Positions 62,462 to 64,000 of a stretch of DNA of 64,000 nucleotides are shown in pieces (within the stretch, counting starts at the first letter, position 1; each line of letters opens with the position of its first letter). The notes below the pieces were generated by a model, which did not search any database, was not told the origin of the DNA, and was given only the letters and a program-made list of their open reading frames with translations. The stretch comes from Amorphochlora amoebiformis (lineage: Eukaryota; Cercozoa; Chlorarachniophyceae), in assembly GCA_054601695.1 (NCBI GenBank), contig BAAHQB010000206.1, positions 124,001-188,000 of the forward strand, given 5' to 3'. Made by a program: the position numbers and the translations under genes.

Positions 62462-63977
62462 ATATGAATACACTTATAAACACAAATGTTGTGCACAGAT
62501 ATAATCAGGTGTTATCATTAACACCCTCACCTTATGCCTCTCATTTGCAATCACATTGAAGCTTTCCCTATGCCAGGTACCTATCCACGGGCCCTGATCC
62601 ACCGCATGTACCACTCCATTGTCTCGTCGCGCGCTCCACATGTCCTCCGCCCGAATGGTTTCCCCCATCTCCCCACGCTGCGGCGCCCCCCCGGCGAACT
62701 TTCTTGGCGAAAATAGCGACCGAGACCAGGTGCCGTCTAAGCGACGTGACCTCGGGGTCACAGGCGCGGACTTGCCACCAGGATTATTGTTTCGCGCCTG
62801 GTACACGATGCCGTCTGCTGACGAGCTGTCCCTTGCCCCCCGCCGTCGGTCTGGGATGGCCATGCACCTGTGCCGCGACCTGCGATCGATCTTGGAATCA
62901 CGTACATCGTCTCTTTTCCGATCTTGAACGTCGGTTCCCGCCGTTGTCAGGATTTCAGACGCAAGGTTATCGATGATATTCCCTTCCTGCGTATCCGTCA
63001 ACACGAACGTTGAGGAGGTTGGATAGCCGTCGTACGAACGAGACGAAGGCGCCGGGTTGGATGACGACGGGTGCTCGGCGTAGTCGCAAGATTGAGCGGA
63101 GCTAAATCGGGTCGCTGATTGGACGCTTCGTGTGCGCGGCTGTGGTGGTTGTGGCTGTCCTCTTGATCGAGAACGACGAGGATCAGCCGGCCGATGATTC
63201 TGGGCTGACAATAGGGGACTGTGGAGGGACTTAGACGATGTGATGTGGTCCTGACTCACTGATAATTCTTCTGGCTGGTCTGTAGACGATATAGAAGATG
63301 CGGCTGGTGCGTGTATGTGAGCCTTACGGCGACTGATGGTCGTCGCTGTCATAGAGTCAATGGGGTTAGATGTTGCGACGCTCTCGCGTGCTCTGTTGTG
63401 TTTGGCCGAGGGCGAAAGCGGAAACTCGGCTGTCTGACGAGCGTGAGCCTGACGGTGGCTGATCGGAATGGCTCTCATGCCCTGGATTGGAATAGTCGTT
63501 GTGACGGAATGGACTCTTGGGGACACAATGGAAGCTTGGGCTGTACGGGAAGGTGGACGTTCGTTTTGCTGACGAATGCTACGGTGAAGGTTTCGTCTCG
63601 AGATTGATCTCTCAGAATATGTGGGGTTTGAGGTAGTGATTGGATCTACTTTCCAGGGTGATGCACTAGATTTGTCGGGCGTCGCTACATGGGATGAGAA
63701 ACGCACTGAGAGACTTGATTGAGCCTCCTCATTGGCTTGCAGGTTGCTTACACGACACCCACCGCTCCCCCCGACCTCGAAACTCTGGTATCTCACATTG
63801 CGTACACCTACATCTTTGGTGGGCTGCAAACGGCCCAGAATCTCGGTGCCTAATAGGCTAACATTAATTTTGTTCGCTCACAAAGTGTGGGGCATGTACC
63901 TCTGCCTTTGCGGATTCCTTGCATAAGCAGTAGATAGGAGTAATAGCTCCTGAGCGACTGAATCTTGATGGGTTCGG
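61966..63977 (-). CDS. Ser/Arg/Pro-rich protein of unknown function, 3' part (three exons)
   Basis: Exons 63900-63977, 62531-63823 and 61966-62058 (stop TGA) join in phase 0 throughout; about 487 residues are in the window, and the gene continues beyond the right edge. The 1.3-kb exon is by far the largest in the window and encodes a low-complexity, probably disordered chain ([48 protein letters not shown]). The C-terminal part is more ordered: [19 protein letters not shown], then [20 protein letters not shown], which suggests a short helical protein-binding region. I do not recognise the family. The intron 62059-62530 is largely (TA)n. No ATG is needed in the window because exon 63900-63977 has an acceptor (ttgcag). 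Confidence 0.65.
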
Positions 63978-64000
63978 CTGCAAGGAGTCTCGCGAGCTCT

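Noticed and set aside
62534-63926. Plus-strand ORFs of 60-102 residues
   Set aside because: Opposite strand of the 1.3-kb exon of the Ser/Arg-rich gene; no splice-consistent continuation.

Overview
The window is nuclear DNA of a eukaryote with many introns, most likely a unicellular alga or other protist; I do not name a taxon. Most of the 64 kb is (TA)n microsatellite. The coding information lies in short islands of normal base composition (about 24-190 nt each), flanked by AG and GT and joining in a consistent reading phase over many kilobases. Most long ORFs made of Tyr-Ile-Tyr-Ile are translations of the microsatellite and are not genes. I rebuilt the genes by hand from splice signals, reading phase and protein-family motifs; every join is a prediction.

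Layout, left to right: (1) + strand, 3' part of an Ala/Lys/Glu-rich helical protein gene, stop at 5371. (2) - strand, 26634 to 5822, one predicted 47-exon gene for a membrane protein of about 1,070 residues: C2-like region, paired transmembrane region like the C-terminus of MCTP proteins (PRT_C), second C2-like region, second PRT_C-like region, then a complete CRAL-TRIO (Sec14) lipid-binding domain and an acidic/basic tail. (3) + strand, 26770-31609, a secreted or membrane EF-hand/saposin-like protein in 7 exons. Then about 0.6 kb of telomere-like repeats forming a head-to-head inverted repeat. (4) - strand 33494-34429 and (5) + strand 34993-35938, divergent paralogues sharing a basic AP2-like domain. 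(6) - strand, 45517 to 36627, a complete 13-exon gene for a peptidyl-serine galactosyltransferase-like (SERGT/SGT1) enzyme with signal peptide and C-terminal transmembrane anchor. (7) + strand, 45715-61659, an F-box plus JmjC (JMJD6-type) protein in about 28 exons. (8) - strand, 63977 to 61966, the 3' part of a Ser/Arg/Pro-rich protein gene.

Neighbours are packed tightly: 135 bp between the divergent starts of genes 2 and 3, about 197 bp between genes 6 and 7, and about 300-690 bp between convergent ends, while introns carry nearly all the bulk. Gene functions are diverse (membrane contact/lipid transfer, secretory glycosylation, chromatin/RNA hydroxylation, transcription), with no sign of an operon-like pathway. 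The most unusual features are the C2/PRT_C/Sec14 fusion, telomere-like repeats placed inside introns with a preferred polarity relative to splice sites, decayed partial copies of exons inside introns, and an abrupt poly(A)/(CG)n/poly(G) block.
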